A stretch of DNA of 40,456 bases, taken from assembly GCA_964356335.1 (NCBI GenBank), contig CAYHHI010000028.1, positions 1 to 40,456 of the forward strand, in the 5' to 3' direction. The notes beneath the pieces are model-generated. The model saw nothing but the letters and a program-made list of their open reading frames with translations. It searched no databases and was not told the origin of the DNA. The DNA comes from CAYHHI01 sp964356335 (GTDB lineage: Bacteria; Arandabacterota; Arandabacteria; Arandabacterales; Arandabacteraceae). A program made the translations under genes and the position numbers. Below are positions 1 to 6,871 of the stretch, one piece after another (the stretch's first letter is position 1; each line of letters opens with the position of its first letter).

Positions 1-590
1 AGGCGATTGATGCAAGAATCGCCGAGACCAAGAAGAAGCACAAGATCACCAGTGATATCTTCCTCATGCCCATAGTCGAATCAGCCATGGGGGCGATCAA
101 ATCTTACGAGATAGCGTCGGCCTCCCCCAACGTCATCGCTCTTACCATCGGCCTGGAGGACTACACGGCGGACATAGGCACGCGGCGCACCAACGAGGGC
201 CGCGAGAGCTTCTGGGCCCGCTCACAGGTCGTAAACGCCGCGCGCGCAGCCAAGGTCCAGCCTATCGATACCGTGTTTTCGGACGTGGCAGACATGGAAG
301 GCCTCCGCCAGAGCGTGCTCGAGGCCAAGGCGCTTGGTTTCGAAGGCAAGGGCTGTATCCATCCTAGACAGATTGAAGTCATTAACGATGCCTTTGCACC
401 AACCGACGAAGAGATAAAGCGTGCCAGGGCGATCGTGGTCGCTTTCGACGAGGCCCAGGCAAAGGGGCTTGGGGTGGTTGCCCTGGGCAGCAAAATGATC
501 GATCCGCCTGTCGTGAAAAGAGCCCTCCGCACCGTCGATCTCGCGGTGGCATCTGGAAAGCTCGCCAAGAACTGGAGGGAGACCAAATGA
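1..590 (+). CDS. citE: citrate lyase beta subunit (CitE), 5' end cut by window edge
   Basis: This is the C-terminal ~195 residues of a CitE/HpcH-HpaI aldolase-family protein; the frame is open from base 3, so the start lies outside the window. CitE family proteins cleave citryl-thioester to acetyl-thioester and oxaloacetate in the anaerobic citrate lyase complex. Visible family signatures are MPIVESAMGAIKSYEIA, which holds the metal-binding Glu region, and the conserved GKGCIHPRQIEVI segment followed by AFAPTDEEI. The stop codon overlaps the start of the next gene by 4 nt (ATGA), so the two are translationally coupled and belong to one operon. The rest of the complex (acyl carrier CitD and accessory genes) is not in view. 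A stand-alone CitE-like lyase is the alternative, but the coupled citF makes true citrate lyase much more likely. Confidence 0.93.
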   Translation, partial: AIDARIAETKKKHKITSDIFLMPIVESAMGAIKSYEIASASPNVIALTIGLEDYTADIGTRRTNEGRESFWARSQVVNAARAAKVQPIDTVFSDVADMEGLRQSVLEAKALGFEGKGCIHPRQIEVINDAFAPTDEEIKRARAIVVAFDEAQAKGLGVVALGSKMIDPPVVKRALRTVDLAVASGKLAKNWRETK

Positions 591-2146
591 AGCAGGACCT
601 CGTGAAGAATGCCGCGGGGCGAATGGTCCCCACCGTCGTGAACGGCAAAGACCAAGTTCCCTACATGGGCATCGCCAAGTATGCGCCGAAGGGCAAGAAG
701 GCCGCCCCGCCCATAGCCTCTAGCAAGGACTACCCGCCTGACGGCAACAAGGTGGTGAATGACCTCCGTGCGGCCCTCGAGAAGGTAGGCCTCAGAGACG
801 GCATGACCATATCGACGCACCACCATTTCCGCAACGGCGATCTAGTCGGCAACCAGATCTTCGACGCAGCGGCCCAGATGGGCGTCAAGGACCTGATGTG
901 GTTCCCGAGCGCATCCTTTCCATGTCACGCTCCTTTAATAAAGCACCTCGACAGCGGTGTGGTGCACCACCTGGAGGGAAGCATGAATGGGCCCCTCGGC
1001 GAATACACTTCCCGCGGCAAGATGCGCGGCCTGGGCGTGCTCCGCAGCCATGGTGGCCGGTATCAGGCTGTGCAGGACGGCGAAGTCCACATCGACATCG
1101 CCGTGATTGCAGCGCCCACTGCCGATTCCTTTGGCAATTCCAACGGCGTGACCGGACCTTCGGCTTGCGGCTCCCTCTTCTTCAGCCTGGCGGATTCCCA
1201 GTACGCCGACAAGGTAATTGTTGTCACCGACAACCTCGTGCCTTTCCCCTGCGTTCCCTGGCAGATCCAGGGCAACTACGTGGACTGTGTGGTGGCGATC
1301 GATAAGATCGGTGACCCGGCAAAGATTGTCTCAGGTACCACTGAGATCACCAAGAGCCCCGACAGGCTTCTGATCGCCGAAATGACCGCGAAGTTCGTTA
1401 GACAAGCCGGCATCTTGAAGGACGGCTTCTCTTTCCAAGCCGGGGCAGGCGGCACCTCGCTCGCCTTCGCGATCTTCCTCAAGGACATGATGAAAGAGGC
1501 CGGCATCAAGGCAAGGTTCATCCGCGGCGGGAGCAACAAGTACCTGGTTGAAATGCTCGAGGAAGGGCTTACCGACTATATCCTTGACGGCCAGACCTTC
1601 GATCTTCATGGCGTCGTATCAATGCGCGACAACCCGCGTCACGTTGCCACGAGCCCCTTCACCAGCTACAACTATCACGGCAAGGGCAACTTCGCATCGA
1701 TGGTTGACGTGGTAGTGCTCGGTGCAACCGAAGTCGACGTGAACTTCAATGCCAACGTCGTCACCCACTCCGATGGCCTATTGCTTCACGGCATCGGCGG
1801 CTGGCAGAACTGCCTCTTCTCGAAGTGCACTATCCTGCCGATCCCGTCGTTCAGAGACAGAATACCGGTGCTGTTGGATGAAGTGACGACCCTGTGCGGC
1901 CCGGGCGAGTTGATTGACGTGATCGTAACGGAGCGAGGAATCGCCATAAATCCCTTGAGAAAGGATTTGCTGGACGCCGTCAAGGGCTCCGATCTTCCCA
2001 TAAGGCCGATTGCCGATATCAAGGCTGAGGTCGAGGGCATCTGCGGCGGTAAGCCCGCCAGGCCCAGATTCAAGGACCGCGTGGTGGCGGCAATCAAGTG
2101 GGTTGACGGTACGGTAATTGATAGCGTCCGCGAAGTCGCGGAGTGA
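587..2146 (+). CDS. citF: citrate lyase alpha subunit (CitF)
   Basis: This 519-residue protein matches the length and sequence character of CitF, the citrate:acetyl-ACP transferase subunit of citrate lyase. It swaps acetyl for citryl on the acyl carrier subunit before CitE cleavage. Recognisable stretches include DGMTISTHHHFRNGD near residue 70, the Gly-rich FQAGAGGTSLAF region near residue 285 and FIRGGSNKYLVEMLEEGLTD near residue 310, all typical of the CoA-transferase-like fold of CitF. The ATG overlaps the citE stop as ATGA. Nothing on the plus strand follows it; the gene ends 5 bp before a 159-bp tandem repeat that separates it from a convergent radical SAM gene. Confidence in the family is high; the physiological substrate (citrate versus a relative) is inferred. 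Confidence 0.95.
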   Translation: MKQDLVKNAAGRMVPTVVNGKDQVPYMGIAKYAPKGKKAAPPIASSKDYPPDGNKVVNDLRAALEKVGLRDGMTISTHHHFRNGDLVGNQIFDAAAQMGVKDLMWFPSASFPCHAPLIKHLDSGVVHHLEGSMNGPLGEYTSRGKMRGLGVLRSHGGRYQAVQDGEVHIDIAVIAAPTADSFGNSNGVTGPSACGSLFFSLADSQYADKVIVVTDNLVPFPCVPWQIQGNYVDCVVAIDKIGDPAKIVSGTTEITKSPDRLLIAEMTAKFVRQAGILKDGFSFQAGAGGTSLAFAIFLKDMMKEAGIKARFIRGGSNKYLVEMLEEGLTDYILDGQTFDLHGVVSMRDNPRHVATSPFTSYNYHGKGNFASMVDVVVLGATEVDVNFNANVVTHSDGLLLHGIGGWQNCLFSKCTILPIPSFRDRIPVLLDEVTTLCGPGELIDVIVTERGIAINPLRKDLLDAVKGSDLPIRPIADIKAEVEGICGGKPARPRFKDRVVAAIKWVDGTVIDSVREVAE

Positions 2147-2150
2147 GGCC

Positions 2151-2537
2151 AGGCCGAAGCGGGGGCTGGGTCGCAGGCGAATGTAGTTCTGAGCCGAAGA
2201 CCAGACCCGCAAGGCCGAGGCCAACGCTCTTGATGCCTCGCCGCCGGAGGCCCTTCGGTTAGAACTACATGCCCTACGGGCCATCCGCCGCCTCGCCATC
2301 CCGAGCAGGAGGCCGAAGCGGGGGCTGGGTCGCAGGCGAATGTAGTTCTGAGCCGAAGACCAGACCCGCAAGGCCGAGGCCAACGCTCTTGATGCCTCGC
2401 CGCCGGAGGCCCTTCGGTTAGAACTACATGCCCTACGGGCCATCCGCCGCCTCGCCATCCCGAGCAGGAGGCCGAAGCGGGGGCTGAGTCGCAGGCGAAT
2501 GTAGTTCTGAGCCGAAGACCAGCCCCGCAAGGCCGAG
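2151..2537. repeat. 159-bp intergenic tandem repeat, about 2.4 copies
   Basis: Nearly identical units start at 2151, 2310 and 2469 (period 159 bp), the last truncated after about 69 bp. Each full unit holds an internal inverted repeat: a left arm GTAGTTCTGAGCCGAAG and, about 70 bp later, CTTCGGTTAGAACTAC, so each unit could fold into a long imperfect hairpin. It fills almost the whole gap between the convergent ends of citF and the second SPASM gene. A diverged copy in the opposite orientation is found at 33068-33200, which makes this a dispersed family rather than a purely local duplication. 159 is divisible by 3, which creates spurious repeat-containing reading frames; I do not regard it as coding. 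Confidence 0.93.
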
Positions 2538-2541
2538 CCGA

Positions 2542-3585
2542 CTACTGAATCTTCCTCGCCTGATTCTTGAACATCTCGAGGTAGGGATCTGCCTTGGTGA
2601 GGGTGCCAAAATAGGAGAGGGCGTCGGCCTTGCAGCCGCCGGCGCATGTTGTGGCAAGTTTGCAATCAAGACAGAACTCAGGGATTGCTCTTCCGAATTC
2701 CTCGACTTGCTTACTCGCGGCAATCTCATCGAAAGGTTTTCCGAGAAGATTACCGAGAATTATCTTGGACCGATTGCACATGCGTAAGTTTCCTGCCGGA
2801 TCGATCGCGAAGTACGAGGCCTCGCTCGTGGGGTCATTCAGAGGGCAGAGCCCCGAGTACACGGTCTTATACTTGGAAAGATCGACAAGGCAGGGCTGAA
2901 TCTGGACTCCGGCGCTGAGGCCGACTCGGTATCGTTCCGCCACACCTGCCGCAGCGTCAAGGGCCTCTTCAATCTGGCGCGGCGTGGGCACCAGATCACG
3001 CCACGTGGATATGCAGGTTCCGCCGCAGGCAACCCTGTTGAAGAGCACCCACTCTGCGCCGAGAAGCGCATTGACCTCAACCGTATCCTTGAAGGTATGG
3101 ATGTTCTCCCTGGTTGCGACAAAGACCGTTGTCACATGCCCGCCAAGTTTCTTGACGGTCATCATGGCATCGATGACTTCCTCGAAATTGCCGGGCCGTC
3201 CGGCGAGTCGATCGTGAATCTCCTGTCTGTTGCTGTGGAGCGATACCTCATAATACTTAATGCCGTTATCCAGGCACCTCTTCACCGTGTCTTCGCTAAG
3301 CAAGCTGCCGTTACTTATGAGGACCGGCTCGACGCCGCGCGAGGCCATGAATGAAAAGATCTCGAATACATCCCGCTTGAGGAGGGGCTCGCCGCCCGTC
3401 ACGCCGATGTGCTTACAGCCCACTTCCCCGATCACTTTATCAAGGAGGGCAAGGGTGGCTTCAGTGGAAAGCTCTTCCTTTGGATAAGCGGCATCTTCCT
3501 TCCAGACGTTGTAGCAGAAGATGCAATCGTTCTGGCAGCTCTTGGTGACCTCGAAGAGGAGATATTTATGTATCCTACCGCTCAT
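2542..3585 (-). CDS. radical SAM/SPASM peptide maturase, copy 2
   Basis: A 347-residue radical SAM enzyme. The cluster motif is C17-x3-C21-x2-C24 (CQNDCIFC) followed by YNVWK; a GGEPLL motif lies near residue 65. The C-terminal third carries SPASM-type auxiliary iron-sulfur cysteines: CNRSKIILGNLL, then CLDCKLATTCAGGCKAD. SPASM proteins of this size typically modify ribosomal peptides (thioether or carbon-carbon crosslinks, epimerisation). It is a paralogue of the gene just upstream (3575-4666), sharing the CYN-W-K motif, the PCLVDLSKY segment and the ILGNL segment, and overlaps it by 11 nt, so both are made from one transcript. The precursor-like genes lie immediately upstream. ATG start. 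Family assignment is firm; the exact reaction is unknown. Confidence 0.93.
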   Translation of the reverse strand: MSGRIHKYLLFEVTKSCQNDCIFCYNVWKEDAAYPKEELSTEATLALLDKVIGEVGCKHIGVTGGEPLLKRDVFEIFSFMASRGVEPVLISNGSLLSEDTVKRCLDNGIKYYEVSLHSNRQEIHDRLAGRPGNFEEVIDAMMTVKKLGGHVTTVFVATRENIHTFKDTVEVNALLGAEWVLFNRVACGGTCISTWRDLVPTPRQIEEALDAAAGVAERYRVGLSAGVQIQPCLVDLSKYKTVYSGLCPLNDPTSEASYFAIDPAGNLRMCNRSKIILGNLLGKPFDEIAASKQVEEFGRAIPEFCLDCKLATTCAGGCKADALSYFGTLTKADPYLEMFKNQARKIQ

Positions 3586-4666
3586 GCGAGGCTTCCTTAG
3601 GTTCCTTCGCCTTGAGCTTCAGCAGTGAGGGCGAGGTCTTGTCCGCCTGAGCTTTCCATGTCCGCAGGTAAGGGTCCTCATCCTCAAACGAGCCATAGCA
3701 AAGATGAGCCGATGAACGGCAGCCGCCCCGGCAAATCGTGGCAACGGGACAGTCGCGACAGAACTCGGGCAGCGTCTCTACGAAGTCTGCCAGAAACTTG
3801 TTCTTGATGATTTCACTGAAAGACTTCTCAAAGAGGTTCCCTAGAATGTAGGGTGAATGGCTGCAAACCTTGAGATTGCCGACGGGATCGATCGCAAACA
3901 GCGTATGCTGCTTATTCCCGACCGTGCAGAAGCCAGGTGTTATGGTTTCGTATCTCGATAGATCGACCAGACATGGCAGAATCGGAGTGGAGATCGAGAT
4001 GGCGATAGGATAACGCCTGGCCAGCTCGCCTGCGGCATCAAGAGCGTCCTGAAGCATCTCGGGGCTTGGCATCATATCCTGCCACCGGCTCATGCCTGCA
4101 CCACCGGGCACGAACCTGCCAAGAGCCGCATTGCGTACTCCGAGGAGGACGTTCAGTTCGAGCGCACCGCGGAAAGTGGAAATGTTCTGGCGCGTCCCGA
4201 CAAAGAAGGTATAGACCGTGCCATTCTTGTTTCTGACGTTCAGTATGCCCTCTATCGCCTTCTCAAAGGCTTCACTGCATGCCAAATTGTCGTGGAGGTC
4301 CCTCTCGTCACTCAGCAATGATACCTGGAAGACATCAACACCTTCCGAAATACACTTATCCGCCACATCTTTGGTGATCAGGGTGCCGTTGGTCACGAGC
4401 GCAACTTTCACACCCCTTTTCTTAACGAAACGGATGATCTCGAAGATGTCCTTCCTCAGCAGGGGCTCGCCACCGGAGAGGGTAATCTCGCTGCAGCCAG
4501 TCTCATCAATCACCTTCTCGAGAAGACGCAAGGAGTCACGAGTAGAGATCTCCTCGGTCTCTGCCCTGTCATCCATCTTCCAGGCATTGTAGCAGAACCG
4601 GCAACGCAGGTTGCAGGCGCGTGAGATTTCGTACGTGAGAGTCAATGTCTCGGGTTTGTGCCGCAA
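3575..4666 (-). CDS. radical SAM/SPASM peptide maturase, copy 1
   Basis: A 363-residue radical SAM enzyme with C18-x3-C22-x2-C25 (CNLRCRFC, then YNAWK), a SGGEPLLRKD motif and a C-terminal SPASM-type cysteine set (CSHSPYILGNLF, CRDCPVATICRGGC). The start is TTG at 4666, behind a GGCGGGG-like ribosome site; no ATG fits, because the conserved strand LTLTYEISRACN begins seven residues later. It is the first enzyme gene downstream of the 44-aa precursor-like gene, 161 bp away, and overlaps its paralogue by 11 nt. I infer that the pair modifies the two precursor tails, either sequentially or one enzyme per precursor. A stand-alone metabolic SPASM enzyme (anaerobic sulfatase-maturase type) is less likely given this context. 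Confidence 0.92.
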   Translation of the reverse strand: MRHKPETLTLTYEISRACNLRCRFCYNAWKMDDRAETEEISTRDSLRLLEKVIDETGCSEITLSGGEPLLRKDIFEIIRFVKKRGVKVALVTNGTLITKDVADKCISEGVDVFQVSLLSDERDLHDNLACSEAFEKAIEGILNVRNKNGTVYTFFVGTRQNISTFRGALELNVLLGVRNAALGRFVPGGAGMSRWQDMMPSPEMLQDALDAAGELARRYPIAISISTPILPCLVDLSRYETITPGFCTVGNKQHTLFAIDPVGNLKVCSHSPYILGNLFEKSFSEIIKNKFLADFVETLPEFCRDCPVATICRGGCRSSAHLCYGSFEDEDPYLRTWKAQADKTSPSLLKLKAKEPKEASHER

Positions 4667-4827
4667 GTCCAGCTACCCCGCCTCGTCACAGTCGGACCTC
4701 GCACTATAAACCTGCGGCCGCCTCACAAGCCAGCCGCAAGCTGATATCCAAAAGCCAGTATTCAAAGAAAGAGGGAATGTGGCAAGCAGCACTCCTAAAG
4801 TACTGGCCCAAAATCCTAACTGCCAGA

Positions 4828-4962
4828 TTACCGGGCAGGCATGAAGCAAAGCCACGGCTTCGCAGCCACCCTATCCTCAAGCTCTTCCACTTCGAGATCC
4901 TCGAGAAGCTTCTTCCTGAGCTCGTCGTTCTCGAGGGCATCCATGATCATCTTCTTGCTCAT
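4828..4962 (-). CDS. putative RiPP precursor peptide B (44 aa)
   Basis: A 44-codon gene, ATG to TAA. The leader (residues 1-32) is charged and helical, starting MSKKMIMDALENDELRKK and continuing with LLEDLEVEELEDRV. The tail (33-44) is AAKPWLCFMPAR. It aligns without gaps over 43 residues to the second small gene at 5199-5336: both have MSK at the start, M7, A9-L10, N12-D13-E14-L15-R16, LL at 19-20, EELE at 26-29, and AA-P-W-C-F-P-A in the tail. A ribosome site GGAAGGTGGTGA precedes the ATG. Its position between B12-radical SAM genes and two SPASM genes is the classic place for a RiPP precursor. The single Cys and the Trp/Phe/Pro residues are the likely modified positions; this is inference. 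No family name is recognised. Confidence 0.82.
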   Translation of the reverse strand: MSKKMIMDALENDELRKKLLEDLEVEELEDRVAAKPWLCFMPAR

Positions 4963-5069
4963 TCACGTCACCACCTTCCGGGGAAATCTCCAGTCAAGCA
5001 CCACTCAATACACGTGATAGCTTTGCCACATCCCCCTTGCCTATCGCAATCACCCTGACAATCTTACAT

Positions 5070-5097
5070 TGTATACCCTTATCAAGCCTAGTTTCAA
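5070..5097 (-). promoter_or_regulatory. candidate internal promoter for precursor B
   Basis: On the minus strand TTGAAA (5092-5097) and TATACA (5070-5075) are separated by 16 bp. This would give precursor B and the SPASM genes their own transcript with a 5' leader of about 100 nt. It is a sequence match only. Confidence 0.35.
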
Positions 5098-5110
5098 GTC
5101 TAAATCGTTC

Positions 5111-5182
5111 ACCGATTGCGAACCCACAGTCGCCAATCGCATTCCTCCAGGGAGAGTGGCACCCAACCTTATTGCAATCGGT
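5111..5182. repeat. 9-bp inverted repeat between the two precursor genes
   Basis: ACCGATTGC at 5111-5119 is the exact reverse complement of GCAATCGGT at 5174-5182, with 54 bp between. On the minus-strand transcript this lies just after the stop of precursor A and could form a stem that stabilises the upstream RNA or slows read-through. The rest of the gap (4963-5198) holds only the candidate internal promoter. Confidence 0.4.
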
Positions 5183-5198
5183 AAACGCCGGCTACGAA

Positions 5199-5336
5199 CT
5201 AACCTATGGCCGGCCTGAAGCAGTACCAGGGTCTTGCAGCAATTCTTTCCTCAAGCTCCTCGATGTCGAGCTCGTCCAGAAGCCTCTTTCTGAGCTCGTC
5301 ATTCTTGAGGGCTTCCATGATCAGGTCTTTGCTCAT
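5199..5336 (-). CDS. putative RiPP precursor peptide A (45 aa)
   Basis: A 45-codon gene, ATG to TAG, preceded by a near-perfect ribosome site AAGGAGGTGATC (5340-5351). The leader begins MSKDLIMEALKNDELRKR and is followed by LLDELDIEELEERI; the tail (33-45) is AARPWYCFRPAIG. Compared with precursor B, many leader differences are conservative (D/E, K/R, I/V), while P36, W37, C39, F40, P42 and A43 are invariant; this pattern suggests selection on a real protein. It lies 143 bp after the second B12-radical SAM gene and is transcribed with it. RiPP precursors are typically this short, with an acidic recognition leader and a C-terminal core. Confidence that it is a gene is high; its precursor role rests on context. 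Confidence 0.86.
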   Translation of the reverse strand: MSKDLIMEALKNDELRKRLLDELDIEELEERIAARPWYCFRPAIG

Positions 5337-5339
5337 CCA

Positions 5340-5351
5340 GATCACCTCCTT
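5340..5351 (-). promoter_or_regulatory. strong ribosome binding site of precursor A
   Basis: AAGGAGGTGATC on the minus strand is almost fully complementary to the 16S anti-Shine-Dalgarno end and sits a few bases before the ATG at 5336. It fixes the start codon and suggests high translation, as expected for a peptide substrate. Confidence 0.85.
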
Positions 5352-5479
5352 GACGTCAGCTCCTTACAGACACTTCTAACGCCGTGGGTTGAGTGCCACC
5401 CCCTGTCGGAATCGCTCAAGTCTCAAATGCGCGACTTCCTGTCCCAGCACATGCATCCGCCCAATAGGCACACTCGGAC

Positions 5480-6871
5480 CTACACCGCTATGCCGAACTT
5501 CTCGCAGAACTTGCCAAGATATCGGGCCTTCTCGGCAATGTTATCGCTCTTTATGTAGTAGAAGCCTTCGAAGACATCAGGATATTGTCTGATCATGGCC
5601 TTGAAGTCCTCAGGTATATCAGCCCGCTTGCCGGTCATTCGCGGTGTGATGTTCCCAAGCGAGGCGAACACCGAGCAGAGATTGTCCGAGAACTCAACTC
5701 TGTCCCTGTACTCGATGCCGAGCCGCGAAAGCGGCATGGGCGAAAGGAGCTTGAGGCCTGCCATAGCCCCCAGGTGCCACATAGAGACGATGCTGAAGAT
5801 CGTGCTCTTGAAGTCTTCCATCGTCTCGAATGGAAATCCCCAGATGTAAGACGTGATGATCTTCTCCATGTGTTTTGTCGCCATCTCGACCTTCTCGGTG
5901 GCTTCCTGGATCGTGAACTTCTTATTGATCTTGGCGAGCACGGCGTTCGAGCCGGATTCTATCCCAAGGAACAAGGCGTCACAGCCTGCGGCCTCCATCT
6001 TCCCCAGGAGTTCCTCATCGAGCGTGTCAACTCTCGAGAGACACGACCACTTGAGGCCCAGCTTCCCGATTTCCCTGAGGAGGGTCTCCGTGCGGCTCCG
6101 CTGCAGGGTGAAGGTATCATCTGCAAGACTCACCCTCTCGATGCCATAGGTCTTTCTGAGCAGCGCCAGCTCTTCCATCACGTTCTCCACACTGCGCAGG
6201 ATGACCCGGTTTCCCCAGAGGGGCCCTACGTCGCAGAAGGCGCAATTGAATGGGCACCCCCTACCAGTCACCACCGACACGCTGCTGTAGTCGGCGAAGT
6301 CGATTGCGTGATAAGCAGGCATGGGAATTTCATCGAGATTTTTGACTCGTTGGCGAGATGGAGTTTCCTTGATGATGCCGTCACTCCGATACGTGATTCC
6401 CTGGATAGGTGTGAGGTCTCCGCCATCCCCTATCGCGCGCATAAGCTCCGTCAGCGTGGCTTCTCCCTCTCCTCGTGCAACAACGTCTATCCAGGGCATC
6501 GAATCCACGATGGCCTTGGCCACTCCAGAAGGGCCTGGGCCACCCAGGATGATCTTGTGCCGAGGATGCTCTTCCTTGAACCGTTTGGTCCCCAGAAGGA
6601 CAAAGGGCAGCATTGAGACCATCGAGCTCACGCCTACGATCGGCGCCGAATCTGCAAGGAATGATTGGAACGCGTCTAAGCTCAACGGGTACTCGAGCTT
6701 TGAGCAGAAGACCTGGTAGTCGCGGAAATCCACGCGATATCCGGCCTTTTCCAAAGCCGCGATGAGATAGAGGCAGCCCAGAGGAACGTACTGGTCCATC
6801 TTCTTCTCAGCCTCAGAAGGGACTGGAAGCGAAACGTTGACCAAAGTTATGTCGTATTCTGGCAAGCTCAC
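5480..6871 (-). CDS. B12-binding domain radical SAM enzyme, copy 2
   Basis: A 463-residue class B-type radical SAM protein: an N-terminal cobalamin-binding Rossmann-like domain (residues ~25-150, with PLGCLYLIAALEKAGYRVDF and IILGGPGPSG), then a radical SAM core with C206-x3-C210-x2-C213 (GRGCPFNCAFCDVGP). Later landmarks are FLGIESGSNAVL and YIWGFPFETMEDF. Such enzymes methylate unactivated carbons or catalyse ring rearrangements, using cobalamin. It starts with GTG at 6871, overlapping the TGA of the previous gene (GTGA), behind GGGAGGAT. It is a paralogue of the neighbour at 6868-8388. Lying directly upstream of the precursor-like genes, it probably acts on those peptides; a small-molecule substrate cannot be excluded. 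Confidence 0.93.
   Translation of the reverse strand: MSLPEYDITLVNVSLPVPSEAEKKMDQYVPLGCLYLIAALEKAGYRVDFRDYQVFCSKLEYPLSLDAFQSFLADSAPIVGVSSMVSMLPFVLLGTKRFKEEHPRHKIILGGPGPSGVAKAIVDSMPWIDVVARGEGEATLTELMRAIGDGGDLTPIQGITYRSDGIIKETPSRQRVKNLDEIPMPAYHAIDFADYSSVSVVTGRGCPFNCAFCDVGPLWGNRVILRSVENVMEELALLRKTYGIERVSLADDTFTLQRSRTETLLREIGKLGLKWSCLSRVDTLDEELLGKMEAAGCDALFLGIESGSNAVLAKINKKFTIQEATEKVEMATKHMEKIITSYIWGFPFETMEDFKSTIFSIVSMWHLGAMAGLKLLSPMPLSRLGIEYRDRVEFSDNLCSVFASLGNITPRMTGKRADIPEDFKAMIRQYPDVFEGFYYIKSDNIAEKARYLGKFCEKFGIAV

Noticed and set aside
161..826. 221-codon minus-strand frame
   Set aside because: Antisense to citE and citF, which are clearly coding on the plus strand.
2151..2537. CRISPR array
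   Set aside because: Units are contiguous and near-identical with no unique spacers and no cas genes.
1778..2665. 295-codon minus-strand frame with 53-residue repeats
   Set aside because: It is antisense to citF and the SPASM gene and the repeats come from the 159-bp period being divisible by 3; no ribosome site.
5585..6616. 343-codon plus-strand frame
   Set aside because: Fully antisense to a well-supported B12-radical SAM gene; composition reflects the complementary strand.
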